A stretch of 64,000 bases of DNA from an uncultured Dehalococcoidia bacterium (GCA_958296385.1 OY282494.1:3158956-3222955); one strand, 5' to 3'. Shown: positions 42,807 to 51,520, counted from the stretch's first letter. The notes: generated by a model not told the origin, from the sequence alone. Translations and numbers: made by a program.

Positions 42807-44297
42807 ATGAACAACGACCCCGACAACCGCCGTTCCGGTTCGGTGGAGTATCATGTTGCCGGTGATGAGTATTTTGCCCGGCGTGGTTTGCGGCGTTATG
42901 CTGGCGTTTGGTCGCTTTGGGCGCTGGGCGTGGGCGCGGTTATTTCCGGCGATTTTTTCGGCTGGAACTTTGGGCTGAGCGTCGGCGGCTTTGGCGGCCT
43001 GCTGGCGGCTACGGGCATCGTGGCGGTGATGTACCTGGGCATCTGCTACTCCATTGCCGAGATGTCGCCGGCCCTGCCCCACACCGGCGGCGCCTATTCT
43101 TTCGGACGCACGGCGATGGGCCCCTGGGGCGGCTTTATCACCGGCCTGGCCGAGAACATCGAGTACGTGCTGACGCCGGCGGTGATCGTCGTCGGCATCG
43201 GCGGCTACATAGGTGCAGTATTCAACAACCTGCTGGGAATAGATATTCCCGCGCCGGTCTGGTGGCTGATTTTCTACGTACTTTTCGTCGGGCTCAATAT
43301 CGTTGGCGTGGAGGCTACGTTCAAGTTTTCCGTCTTTATCACCTTTCTGGCGCTGGGGATTCTGCTGGTGTTCTGGATTGGCGCCATCCCGCATTTCAGC
43401 TGGGATGCGGCGCTGAACATTGCGCCCACCGGCGGCAACTCCCGCTGGCTGCCCTTTGGCTGGGGCGGCATTGCCCAGGCGCTGCCCTTTGCCATCTGGT
43501 TTTACCTGGCCATCGAGCAGCTGCCACTGGCGGCGGAGGAATCCCGCAACCCCACGCGGGATATGCCCAAAGCCCTGCTCTGGGGCATCCTTGCGCTGAT
43601 TGTCGCCTCCGTCCTCACCCTGTTTCTCAACGCCGGCATCGCCCCCGGCGCGGCGGCGGTGGGACAGTCTGATGAGCCGCTGTTCCTGGCTTTCACGACG
43701 ATTTTCGGCGATGGCATCGGCACGTCGGTGCTGGCCCTGGTGGCCGTGGCCGGCCTGGTCGCCAGCTTTCACACCATCATCTACGCTTACGGGCGCAACA
43801 TCTACTCGCTGTCCCGGGCCGGTTACTTCCCGCGCGGCCTGTCGGTGACGCTGCCCAAGCGCCGGACGCCCTACGCGGCGCTGATTGCCGGCGCCGTCAT
43901 CGGCTACGGCATTGCGCTGCTGATTGAGTTTGGCGACGACTGGTTTGGCGCCGATACGCCCGTCGGAGCCGTGCTGCTGAACATGGCGGTTTTCGGCGCC
44001 GTCATCGCTTACGTGATGCAGATGGTTGCCTTTATCCAGCTGCGGCGACGCTTTCCCCACATCGACCGGCCTTACGTCAGCCCCCTGGGGAACATCGGCG
44101 CCGCCATAGCCGGGGTGATTGCGCTGGCCACGCTGTGCTTTCTGTTCCTGAACTCCGATTACCGCGTGGGCGTGTACGGCTGCGCCGTCTGGTTCGCCGC
44201 CGGCCTGCTGTACTTTGCCGTCATTGGCCGCAAACGGCTGGTCTATTCGCCGGAGGAGGAGTTCGCAGTCCGCCACTCCCGCCCGCCGGACGCCTGA
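42807..44297 (+). CDS. APC-superfamily amine permease, ethanolamine permease-like
   Basis: 496 residues with about twelve membrane helices. It starts SVEYHVAGDEYFARRGLRRY, then SLWALGVGAVISGDFFGWNF, SIAEMSPALPHTGGAYSFGR and FITGLAENIEYVLTPAVIV. These segments are closest in form to ethanolamine/choline-type permeases of the amino acid-polyamine-organocation group. The inner-membrane substrate could be ethanolamine or another small amine. No ethanolamine ammonia-lyase genes are nearby to confirm it. Confidence 0.88.
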   Translation: MNNDPDNRRSGSVEYHVAGDEYFARRGLRRYAGVWSLWALGVGAVISGDFFGWNFGLSVGGFGGLLAATGIVAVMYLGICYSIAEMSPALPHTGGAYSFGRTAMGPWGGFITGLAENIEYVLTPAVIVVGIGGYIGAVFNNLLGIDIPAPVWWLIFYVLFVGLNIVGVEATFKFSVFITFLALGILLVFWIGAIPHFSWDAALNIAPTGGNSRWLPFGWGGIAQALPFAIWFYLAIEQLPLAAEESRNPTRDMPKALLWGILALIVASVLTLFLNAGIAPGAAAVGQSDEPLFLAFTTIFGDGIGTSVLALVAVAGLVASFHTIIYAYGRNIYSLSRAGYFPRGLSVTLPKRRTPYAALIAGAVIGYGIALLIEFGDDWFGADTPVGAVLLNMAVFGAVIAYVMQMVAFIQLRRRFPHIDRPYVSPLGNIGAAIAGVIALATLCFLFLNSDYRVGVYGCAVWFAAGLLYFAVIGRKRLVYSPEEEFAVRHSRPPDA

Positions 44298-44383
44298 ACC
44301 GGCCGCCCCGGCACGATGTGATACCATACCGGAGTGCCCCGATAATCAGCCGCGCCGACGCCGGCCAGCAGGTGAACTAACCG

Positions 44384-45313
44384 ATGCCATCACCCCACAT
44401 TTTCGCCAACAACCCCCTGGACCGCGGCGAGCGCGAGCGGCGCGATGAGGACTGGATAAGCCGGATGGCGTCCGACGCCAGTAGCCGCTTTCTGCCCTTT
44501 CGCAACCTGAACGTGCTGCTTACCAACGGAACAACGCCCGAATTGGGCTGGCTCAACTCCGCACAGGTAACGCCGCTGCCGCCGGATGCCGAGTGGGTGT
44601 TCCTGGGGATGCTGGACGACGTTTGCCATTTCGCCGTTGACTTGTCGCAGCACGAGGCCATCGCCGCGCAAGTTGCCGACGCCACCGGCTGGCATTTCGA
44701 GGACTGCCGCACCGCCGGCGAAACTACGTCCGGCCAGAACGCCGGGATGCTCTCCCAGGCCCGCGCGCAGCTGGACTGGAACCTGCGCCACAGCTTTTGC
44801 TCGGTGTGCGGCCACGCCACCAACAAGGGGCGCGGCGGCCAGGTGCGCCAGTGCCCCAGCTGCCACGCCAGCCACTTCCCCCGCACCGACCCGGTAGTCA
44901 TCACCGTAGTGGTGGACGTTGCCAACGACCGCTGCCTGCTCGGACAATCCCGGGGCCGCTTGCAGCGGATGCGGGCCTACTCTGCCCTGGCCGGCTTTAT
45001 GGACCAGGGCGAGGCCATCGAGGAGGCGGTAGCGCGTGAGGTGATGGAGGAGGCCGGCATCAAAGTCAAAAACGTGCGCTACCACTCGTCCCAACCCTGG
45101 CCATTCCCATCGTCGCTGATGATAGGCTGCATCGCCGAAGCCGACACCACCGACATCAACATGGACGACGAGGAGATGACCGACGTCAAGTGGTTCGACC
45201 GTGCCGAGGTACTGAAAGCGCTGGCCGGCAGCAGCGACCAACTAACCCTCCCCGGCCCCATAGCCATCGCCCACCACCTGATAAAAGCCTGGGCAACGGG
45301 AGAGACGTTCTAG
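44384..45313 (+). CDS. nudC: NAD(+) diphosphatase / RNA NAD-decapping hydrolase
   Basis: 309 residues. NudC cuts NAD(H) to AMP and NMN(H) and removes NAD caps from RNA. Domains in order: N-terminal domain, four-cysteine zinc ribbon (CSVCGHATNKG, then QCPSCHASHFP), and the Nudix domain with the G-x5-E-x7-REVMEE-x-G box around residues 205-227. The NudC-specific SQPWPFPSSLMIG follows. All catalytic glutamates are present. The next gene converges only 8 bp downstream. Confidence 0.96.
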   Translation: MPSPHIFANNPLDRGERERRDEDWISRMASDASSRFLPFRNLNVLLTNGTTPELGWLNSAQVTPLPPDAEWVFLGMLDDVCHFAVDLSQHEAIAAQVADATGWHFEDCRTAGETTSGQNAGMLSQARAQLDWNLRHSFCSVCGHATNKGRGGQVRQCPSCHASHFPRTDPVVITVVVDVANDRCLLGQSRGRLQRMRAYSALAGFMDQGEAIEEAVAREVMEEAGIKVKNVRYHSSQPWPFPSSLMIGCIAEADTTDINMDDEEMTDVKWFDRAEVLKALAGSSDQLTLPGPIAIAHHLIKAWATGETF

Positions 45314-45320
45314 GCCACCC

Positions 45321-45800
45321 TCACTTCCCGGCAACAGCGTCACTGTCGTCGCTGCGGCTCGTATCCGGCTGTTCCGGCCCCGGGAGCCGGTCAAGCACAT
45401 TTTGCAACAGCTGGCGTCCTTCGCGTAGCTCGCCCATCATCTCTGCGATGCGTTGGTCGGCCCGTCTGCGTTCTTCCTCAATGCGTTGCTCAGCCTGTTG
45501 CCGTTCTTCCTCCCGCAATTGCCGTTGTTCCTGCTCCCGTTGTTGGGCGGCGATGCGTTCGCGCCTTTCTTGTGCAAACATCAAAACGTCAATTCCTCCC
45601 GTTAGCGTTGCGGTAATCGAACCCATCGTCAGGCACTGCGTCAGTATGCCCGCGTTGATGTACCGTGCTATCACGCCTGGATTGCATTGATTGACCACCG
45701 CTGTTGCCGGGTCGCAGGGCACCCTGGTTAGATACCACACGACCCACACCAGCGACATTGTTATTATACCCACCAGCGCGGGCAGCAGCCAGAACCGCAT
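45321..45800 (-). CDS. Membrane protein with Glu/Arg/Gln coiled-coil tail
   Basis: 159 residues. Membrane helices at the N-terminus (LLPALVGIITMSLVWVVWYL) and at about 50-72. Then a long charged coil (RRERIAAQQREQEQRQLREE, EQRIEEERRRADQRIAEMMG) and a polar acidic end. Two cysteines lie in the loop between the helices (VPCDPATAVVNQCNPG). It is 4 bp from the CitE-type gene on the same strand, so it may be the last gene of that operon. No known family. Confidence 0.6.
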   Translation of the reverse strand: MRFWLLPALVGIITMSLVWVVWYLTRVPCDPATAVVNQCNPGVIARYINAGILTQCLTMGSITATLTGGIDVLMFAQERRERIAAQQREQEQRQLREEERQQAEQRIEEERRRADQRIAEMMGELREGRQLLQNVLDRLPGPEQPDTSRSDDSDAVAGK

Positions 45801-45804
45801 CGGA

Positions 45805-46704
45805 TTACACCAGCCCCAGCCGGCGGCACATCTCCAGCATCGCTTTGGCCGTTTCCTCGTGGGCTACGTCCACCATATCGCCGGCGTAGGTAACCGCCGC
45901 CGTACCCTCCCGCCGGCTCTGCTCCATCGCGTCCAGCAGACCTTGCCAGTGGGCGATTTCATCGGCGGTGGGGGTGAAAATCTCGTTGACGATAGGCACG
46001 TGCGAGGGATGTATCAGGTGCATCCCGGTGTAGCCCAGCGCTTTCAGGTTGTTGGCCCAATAGCGCAGGCCGTCCCGGTCGCGGATGTCAAACCAGCCGC
46101 CGCTCACGGGCCATTGGATGCCGGCCGCCCGCGCGTCAATCAGCACTTTGCTGCGCAGATAGAGCGTTTCGGCGCCCTCCAGCGTCCAGCGATAGCCGAC
46201 GCTGCGGGCCGTGTCGCCGCCCTTGCCGCCGCTGCCGCCCATGTGCGCCACCCGCTCCGACGCCATTGCGATGTCGTAGGCCATTCGGATGCCCGACGCC
46301 GTTTCCAGCCCCGGGTCGATGCAGACGGTGTTCCGCTCCATACCGGCCTTGCGCTCGAAATAAGTCAGCAGCACGTCGGCCTCCACCACGTCGGCCGGCG
46401 TCTCCACCTTAGGCAGCAGGATGCCGTACAGACCGGGGCGGGTAACGGCCTCCAGGTCAAAGCCGGTCAGCCCGGTTTCCAGCCGGTTCACCCGCACGAA
46501 CAGCGTCTGCCCGCGCTCCGAAAGCTCGTCAATCATCCGGCCCACCAGCGCGCGGGCCGCATCCTTGTCATACTCCGGCACCGAGTCCTCCAGGTCCAGA
46601 ATCAGCGCGTCGGAACCATACTGCGGCGCCTTGCGCATCCAGTCCTCCTTATTCCCCGGCACAAACATAACCGAACGCAGCGGCCTGGTATTGATACGTG
46701 GCAT
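45805..46704 (-). CDS. HpcH/HpaI aldolase / CitE-type acyl-CoA lyase
   Basis: 299 residues. TIM-barrel lyase of the citrate lyase beta/malyl-CoA lyase family. Pattern: RSVMFVPGNKEDWMRKA, SDALILDLEDSVPEYDKDAA with the metal-binding acid, LFVRVNRLETGLTGFDLEAV, ILLPKVETPADV, VCIDPGLETASGI, and GMHLIHPSHVPIVNEIFTP at the end. Such enzymes split malyl-, citramalyl- or related CoA esters. It lies 75 bp downstream of a family III CoA-transferase on the same strand. Together they could activate an organic acid and cleave it, but the substrate is not known. Confidence 0.87.
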   Translation of the reverse strand: MPRINTRPLRSVMFVPGNKEDWMRKAPQYGSDALILDLEDSVPEYDKDAARALVGRMIDELSERGQTLFVRVNRLETGLTGFDLEAVTRPGLYGILLPKVETPADVVEADVLLTYFERKAGMERNTVCIDPGLETASGIRMAYDIAMASERVAHMGGSGGKGGDTARSVGYRWTLEGAETLYLRSKVLIDARAAGIQWPVSGGWFDIRDRDGLRYWANNLKALGYTGMHLIHPSHVPIVNEIFTPTADEIAHWQGLLDAMEQSRREGTAAVTYAGDMVDVAHEETAKAMLEMCRRLGLV

Positions 46705-46779
46705 TGTTATTTCCTCCCGAAAGACATTTTTGCAGAGCTATACATGGTGAACGGAATACGCTTGCGTAACTGCTGTTGA

Positions 46780-48006
46780 TTAAATCACCCCCTCCGTCCG
46801 CAGCCGCTCCAGCTCTGCCGCGTCCACGCCGCATAGTTCGCTCAGCACGGCGGCGTTGTGCATACCCAGGGGCGGCGCGCCGGGGACGTCGGGCAGGGCC
46901 TGGCCGTCAAAGAGGACGGGAAAGCCGGCTGCCACTTCGTCAATCTCGCCGTCAAAGGCGGCGTTGCGCATGGGGCGCAGTGTGCCCCGTTCCCGAAAGT
47001 GCGCGTCGGCCAGCACTTCCGGCACCGTGCGGACGGGGGCGCAGGGCACGTCGCCGGCGGACAGACATTCCAACGCCTCGGCGCGGGTCATCTTGCCTAC
47101 GCGCGCCTGCACCTCGGCGCGGGCGGCGGCGGCGTTCTCCGAGCGCACCTGATAGCGGGCAAACCGCGCGTCGTCCACCAGCTCCGGCATACCGATGGCG
47201 TTGCACAGCCGCCGCCACTGGTCATCGCTGGCGGCGGTAATGATGATTGCCCCATCGCTGGCGTCATACTGCCCCGTCGGCCCGCTGCGGCTGTTGTTGC
47301 CGGTGCGCAGCGGAACCCCGGCGGCGATGTCCTCCTCCAGGTTCTCCATCAGCATCAGCGACGCCAGCGTGTCCATCATTGAAACGTCCAGGTAGCACCC
47401 CCGGCCCGTGCGTTCTTTCTCCCGCAGCGCGGCCAGAATGCTGGTAGCGGCGAACATCGGCGTAACTAGGTCGCCAATGTAAAAACCGACGCGGGTAGGC
47501 GGCCCGTCGGGTTCGCCGTTGATGTCCATCAGGCCGCTCATCCCCTGAATCTGCGGGTCGTGGGCCGGCTGGTCAGCGTAGGGGCCGGTCTGGCCGTAGC
47601 CGGAGATGCTGGCGTAGATGACGCCCGGATTGACCGCCGCCACGTCGTCGTAGCCCAGGCCCAGCCGGGTCATTGAACCGGGCGCCAGATTCTCCAGCAC
47701 GATGTCGGACTGCTGCGCCATTTGCAGAAACAGCTCCCGGCCCCGGGGCGCGCGCAGGTTCAGCGTAACGCTCTTGACGCCCTGACTGCGTTTGAGAAAC
47801 CGGGTGGCAACGTGATTATCGGAAATCTGTTCCGAATGAATACCGTCCGGCCCGGCAAAAGGCCCATTGCCCCGCACCGGATCGCCCCGTCCCGGCAGTT
47901 CCACCTTGATGACGTCGGCGCCCAGCCGGGCCAGCGTCATACCCAAAAACGGCCCGGCCAGAAACACCGTAACCCCCAAAACCCGCAAACCCCGCAACGG
48001 CTGCAT
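46780..48006 (-). CDS. Family III CoA-transferase (CaiB/BaiF), lyase-linked
   Basis: 408 residues from ATG 48006 (GCAGGG 4 bp before). LRGLRVLGVTVFLAGPFLGM, LGADVIKVELPGRGDPVR, GVKSVTLNLRAPRGRELFL, SDIVLENLAPGSMTRLGLGY and the aspartate of GFYIGDLVTPMFA or GCYLDVSMMD fit the family. With the following CitE-type lyase it forms a likely two- or three-gene operon. Malate or citramalate activation then cleavage, as in the 3-hydroxypropionate cycle or itaconate breakdown, is a reasonable but unproven model. Confidence 0.88.
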   Translation of the reverse strand: MQPLRGLRVLGVTVFLAGPFLGMTLARLGADVIKVELPGRGDPVRGNGPFAGPDGIHSEQISDNHVATRFLKRSQGVKSVTLNLRAPRGRELFLQMAQQSDIVLENLAPGSMTRLGLGYDDVAAVNPGVIYASISGYGQTGPYADQPAHDPQIQGMSGLMDINGEPDGPPTRVGFYIGDLVTPMFAATSILAALREKERTGRGCYLDVSMMDTLASLMLMENLEEDIAAGVPLRTGNNSRSGPTGQYDASDGAIIITAASDDQWRRLCNAIGMPELVDDARFARYQVRSENAAAARAEVQARVGKMTRAEALECLSAGDVPCAPVRTVPEVLADAHFRERGTLRPMRNAAFDGEIDEVAAGFPVLFDGQALPDVPGAPPLGMHNAAVLSELCGVDAAELERLRTEGVI

Positions 48007-48106
48007 AACCCTGCCCCCTGCTTGTGTCAGCATTCAGATTGACGACCGGCGGGATGCCGGACGCCGCCGCAGTGTAACACGGGGCCAAACCCGGCATGGC
48101 AAAGTG

Positions 48107-48112
48107 TATAAT
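48107..48112 (+). promoter_or_regulatory. -10 element before the Mo-oxidoreductase gene
   Basis: TATAAT lies 58 bp upstream of ATG 48170 in the intergenic space shared with the divergent CoA-transferase. The -35 region is weak. Confidence 0.45.
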
Positions 48113-48169
48113 GCCGGCACGATTGCCCGCGCCCCCGCTGACGGTATCAAACATACTTATAGAACCGCA

Positions 48170-49201
48170 ATGCGTTACCCCTGGGCCAACATACTGCTAA
48201 TTGTGCTGGTTGTCGCTGAGCTGATTACCGGCTACCTGGGGCTTACTCACTCCAACCCGGAGTGGTTTGCGTCCATGCACCTGCACCGGATTATGGGCTT
48301 TGCGATTCTGGCGCTGTTCCTCTGGAAATCCCGCAATATCGTGACTTCCCTACGCTCGCCGCACAACTGGCGCACCTCCGGCCGGGCTATGCTCTGGTCG
48401 ATTATCCTGCTGGCCGGATTGCTGCTGGTGATGGGATTGGGCTTGGCCTGGAGTCATTTCGGTTCTTACAGTTTGCTGGGCTTTTCGGGCACGACCATCC
48501 ATCTGAACCTGGCGCTGCTGTTGCTGCCGCTGCTGCTGGCCCACGCCCTGCGCCACCGCATCAGCCTGCGCACGCGCTACCTGGCCGACCGGCGCAACCT
48601 GCTGCGGCTGGGCGGTCTGGCCCTGGCCGGGTTTATGCTGTGGCGCGTGACCGAGTTCGCCGGCATCCTGGCCGCCAGCCCCGGAGCCGTCCGCCGGCAG
48701 TCCGGTTCCTATCCGGAGGATGGCGCCGATTTTCCGGTAACGATGTGGCTCAACGACTCCGTTCCGTATGTTGACCCGGCAGCGTGGCGCCTCACCGTCA
48801 ACGGCCACGTCGAACGACCCTTTCAGCTGACGATTGACGAAGTGCAAGCCGCCACGCACCGCTTGACGGCAACGCTGGATTGCACCGGCGGCTGGTACAC
48901 CACGCGGGAATGGACGGGCATGTCGGTATCGGATTTGCTGTCCCGCGCCCTGCCGAAACAAGGTGCCGGCAGCATCACCATAAAGTCGCGCACCGGCTAC
49001 ACCCGCCGCTACTCCATGGCGGAAGCCAGCCGCGCCCTGCTGGCCGTCAAGGTGGACGGCAACCCCCTGTCCGCCGGCCACGGCTACCCCGCCCGCCTGG
49101 TAGAGCCGCACAAACGAGGCTACGACTGGGTAAAGTGGGTGGACTCCATAACAGTCAACGACACCGGCAAATGGTGGCAATCCCCACTGCCGCTAACGTA
49201 A
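48170..49201 (+). CDS. Membrane-anchored molybdopterin oxidoreductase (sulfite-oxidase fold) with cytochrome b-like N-terminus
   Basis: 343 residues from ATG 48170; the longer frame from 47867 is not protein-like. The first 160 residues hold four membrane helices with spaced histidines (MHLHRIMGFAILALFLW; GTTIHLNLALLLLPLLLAHA), resembling a haem-binding four-helix membrane module. From about 190 there is a sulfite oxidase-type Mo domain: WRLTVNGHVERPFQLTIDEV, the Mo-ligand C238 in TLDCTGGWYTTREW, and GYPARLVEPHKRGYDWVKWV. It joins in one chain what MsrPQ (YedYZ) splits into two. The substrate may be a sulfoxide or similar small molecule. Confidence 0.85.
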   Translation: MRYPWANILLIVLVVAELITGYLGLTHSNPEWFASMHLHRIMGFAILALFLWKSRNIVTSLRSPHNWRTSGRAMLWSIILLAGLLLVMGLGLAWSHFGSYSLLGFSGTTIHLNLALLLLPLLLAHALRHRISLRTRYLADRRNLLRLGGLALAGFMLWRVTEFAGILAASPGAVRRQSGSYPEDGADFPVTMWLNDSVPYVDPAAWRLTVNGHVERPFQLTIDEVQAATHRLTATLDCTGGWYTTREWTGMSVSDLLSRALPKQGAGSITIKSRTGYTRRYSMAEASRALLAVKVDGNPLSAGHGYPARLVEPHKRGYDWVKWVDSITVNDTGKWWQSPLPLT

Positions 49202-49435
49202 CGCGCGGCAGCAGCACGCTTGTGCTGGTCTTGATGTATCAGGAACACGGGGTCGCTCCGTGTGCGGCAAAGGTTTCGCTCAATTCCTGCCGTTGAACCT
49301 GCCGTCAGCGTTTATCGCACGACTGTATAAGTCGGATATACTCTTTCCGTTACAGAGTATTGCTCCGGAGCGGTGTTTGGGGGATGCCGGGTAGCACTTG
49401 CCTTTGTTTGCAGGTTTGTGCTACCGGCGGGGTGA
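49202..49435. other. Intergenic stretch with one hairpin
   Basis: 234 bp between convergent genes. The only structure seen is an inverted repeat, CCGGGTAGCAC at 49387-49397 against GTGCTACCGG at 49418-49427, just past the ferredoxin stop. It could terminate that transcript. No gene is apparent. Confidence 0.45.
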
Positions 49436-49678
49436 CTACTGGCCGAAGTAGTCGTAGTTTTTCTGGATGTATTCGTTGTACATTTCCGGAACCGCTTCCT
49501 CGGCAAAGATGGCGGTTACCGGGCAAACCGGCTCGCACGCGGCGCAGTCGATGCACTCGTCGGGGCTGATGTAGTACATATCGTCATCGTCGGTGGTGTA
49601 GATGCAGTCCACCGGGCAGACGTCCACGCAGGCGGCGTCTTTAACGCCCACGCAAGGCTCGGTAATGATGTAGGTCAT
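49436..49678 (-). CDS. Ferredoxin with two iron-sulfur clusters (7Fe/8Fe type)
   Basis: 80 residues from ATG 49678, the usual length; the longer frame to 49867 is spurious. Electron carrier in the cytoplasm. Cluster ligands: CVGVKDAACVDVCPVDC gives a C-x7-C-x3-C-P set of the 3Fe-4S type, and CIDCAACEPVCP gives a full 4Fe-4S motif. The acidic tail (EEAVPEMYNEYIQKNYDYF) is typical of Azotobacter-type FdxA. It is probably monocistronic, with the Lrp gene upstream on the same strand. Confidence 0.95.
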   Translation of the reverse strand: MTYIITEPCVGVKDAACVDVCPVDCIYTTDDDDMYYISPDECIDCAACEPVCPVTAIFAEEAVPEMYNEYIQKNYDYFGQ

Positions 49679-49799
49679 AGCGGCATTCCCTCTGCGAATG
49701 GTGTTGTGGGCGAGGTTGGCGTTCTTTGGGCTGCGCCTCTCCCTGATGCGGAAAATTATAGCACGGCAGGCATTGAATGTAACCAATCGCAGCGGCCGG

Positions 49800-50234
49800 C
49801 TACAGGCGGGTGAACCGTTTCTTGGTGGAGAGCGTAACGAAAGTTTGCGTCTTTTGCACGCCGTCAATTACGCCGATGCGCGTGCGCAGGAAATCGCCCA
49901 GGCTTTCGGCGGATTCCAGCGCCGTCCACACGAATACGTCGTAGGGCCCGGTGGCCACTACGACATAGTGGGCTTCGTCCAGGTTGGCAATGGATTCGGC
50001 GACGGCATCGGACTTGCCGGGGCCGGTTTCCAGTCCAATCAGCGCAGTGGTGCCGTAGCCCATCTTTTCCAGGTTGGGAACCGCCACCACGTGCACGATG
50101 TCGTCCTTAATCAGACGACGCAGCCGCCGTCGCACCGTGCCTTCGCTGACCCCCACCGCGCGGGCAATCTTGGCGTTGGACGCCCGCCCGTCGGACTGGA
50201 GAATCCCGATTATCTTGAGGTCAAGTTCATCCAT
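49800..50234 (-). CDS. Lrp/AsnC family transcription regulator
   Basis: 144 residues. N-terminal helix-turn-helix (LDLKIIGILQSDGRASNAKI, ARAVGVSEGTVRRRLRRL) followed by a RAM ligand-binding domain (YGTTALIGLETGPGKSDAVA, HYVVVATGPYDVFVW, GVQKTQTFVTLSTKKRFTRL). Such proteins bind amino acids and form octamers. The strong final pattern fits. Its target may be the neighbouring EamA transporter gene, which lies about 200 bp upstream on the same strand, though that is only a positional suggestion. Confidence 0.93.
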   Translation of the reverse strand: MDELDLKIIGILQSDGRASNAKIARAVGVSEGTVRRRLRRLIKDDIVHVVAVPNLEKMGYGTTALIGLETGPGKSDAVAESIANLDEAHYVVVATGPYDVFVWTALESAESLGDFLRTRIGVIDGVQKTQTFVTLSTKKRFTRL

Positions 50235-50434
50235 TGGTTGCCAGGCTCCGCACGATAACCACCGCTTGCTGTCGTGATGCTATTCGGCGCAAAAGTTGTC
50301 CGTGAATAATAGGCGTTATCGTGTCGGTTGTCAATCATCATCGTTGTTACGGCGGCTGCTATTCGTTGATTGATAGACGGAATCAACCGCATTTCAAGCC
50401 AAATTGCGAATCATTAACGTAAGCGCCCCCGGCG

Positions 50435-51406
50435 TCAACCGAGGCTCAGCGCGCCCACGCCGCCTACTATCAGCAGTATGGAGATGCTTTTGACGACCAG
50501 CGTTTTCGGCGTGAGGGTTTCGTCCAGCAGGCGCCAGCGCACCTGCGAGAGCGTGGTGGAGGCGATGAACACGAACAGCGGGCGCGTGGCCAGCACCCCC
50601 ACCACCAGCGAGGCGTCGCCCAGGCTGTACGCGTACACCGACAGCAGGATGGACACGGCGGGCATTAATGACTCGCCGAATACGAGCATCCCCAGCACGC
50701 GCGGCTGCCGAACCGCCTCCAGCAGCCGCTGCCGGCCGCTCCATCCGGCGATGAGGAACACGCAGCCCGACACCGTTTGCTGCATGGCGAACGCAGTCAG
50801 CGCCGGCAGCTCGGCGTTCAAGGCGGCCTTGGTGACCACAAAGCTGCCGCCGGAGCACAACGCGCTCAGCATCAGCAGCGGCGGCCCCAGACTGGTTGCG
50901 CCGGTCAAGCCGGCCAGTCGGTCCCCAATCCCAACGGACGGGTTCACCGAGGCCCGCGCGCGCAGCCGGTCGTGCGGCGTAATCTGAAACAGCCGCATCG
51001 ATATGAGCATCGCCCCCGATACCACCAGCCCGATGGCGCCCCACTGCACCAGCGAGATGCGCTCGCCCAGGAACACCATCGCCAGAAATGCCACGAATAT
51101 GGGCGCGATTTGCGCTATGGCGACGGCGCGGGACGCCTCCATAATCCGCATCCCGCGAAACAGCAGCACCACCCCGCTGCCCATCAGCAGCCCGGAGCAA
51201 ATCGGAGCCACCGCAACTTGCCAAGCCGTGCCGGCCGGCACGCCCGCCACCGCCAGCGTTACGCTGCCGTAAAGCATCCCGGAGACGCCGCACCACAAAC
51301 AAAGCGGCGGCACGCCGTTCAGATGAAACGACAGCAGCCGCTTGTCGCAAACGCTGACAAAGCAAAAGCTGATCGAACTGCCCAGCGCCAGAATAAACCA
51401 CATCAC
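50435..51406 (-). CDS. EamA/DMT family transporter
   Basis: 323 residues with about ten membrane helices in two EamA halves. Half one: WFILALGSSISFCFVSVCDK, then RIMEASRAVAIAQIAPIFVA and FLGERISLVQWGAIGLVVSG. Half two: MLSALCSGGSFVVTKAALNA, then AYSLGDASLVVGVLATRPLF. Members export or import amino acids, nucleotides and other metabolites; the substrate cannot be predicted. The adjacent Lrp gene fits an amino-acid exporter model. Confidence 0.88.
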   Translation of the reverse strand: MMWFILALGSSISFCFVSVCDKRLLSFHLNGVPPLCLWCGVSGMLYGSVTLAVAGVPAGTAWQVAVAPICSGLLMGSGVVLLFRGMRIMEASRAVAIAQIAPIFVAFLAMVFLGERISLVQWGAIGLVVSGAMLISMRLFQITPHDRLRARASVNPSVGIGDRLAGLTGATSLGPPLLMLSALCSGGSFVVTKAALNAELPALTAFAMQQTVSGCVFLIAGWSGRQRLLEAVRQPRVLGMLVFGESLMPAVSILLSVYAYSLGDASLVVGVLATRPLFVFIASTTLSQVRWRLLDETLTPKTLVVKSISILLIVGGVGALSLG

Positions 51407-51477
51407 GCCAACCCGCCGGGGCTCAACGGGCGCCCGCTGGCAGACCGTAAAAAAATCGCGAACTCTGCTCTGCGTCT

Positions 51478-51520
51478 GGTCATTCTAAACGTGCCTTTGC
51501 GGTCACTTTGAGAACTCTGG
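51478..51520. repeat. Decayed partial copy of the 34.57-kb extragenic repeat
   Basis: GGTCATTCTAAACGTGCCTT and GGTCACTTTGAGAACTC follow the same order as TCACTCTGAACGTCCCTTAT and TGTCATTCTGAGCG around 34561-34595, with several changes. Only one arm is visible here. Confidence 0.35.

Noticed and set aside
47867..48169. Long N-terminal extension of the Mo-oxidoreductase frame
   Set aside because: The extension is proline/arginine-rich, overlaps the divergent CoA-transferase, and the membrane helices begin right after the ATG at 48170.
49679..49867. N-terminal extension of the ferredoxin
   Set aside because: Ferredoxins of this type start MTYIITEPC-like; the extension would add an unrelated basic leader.
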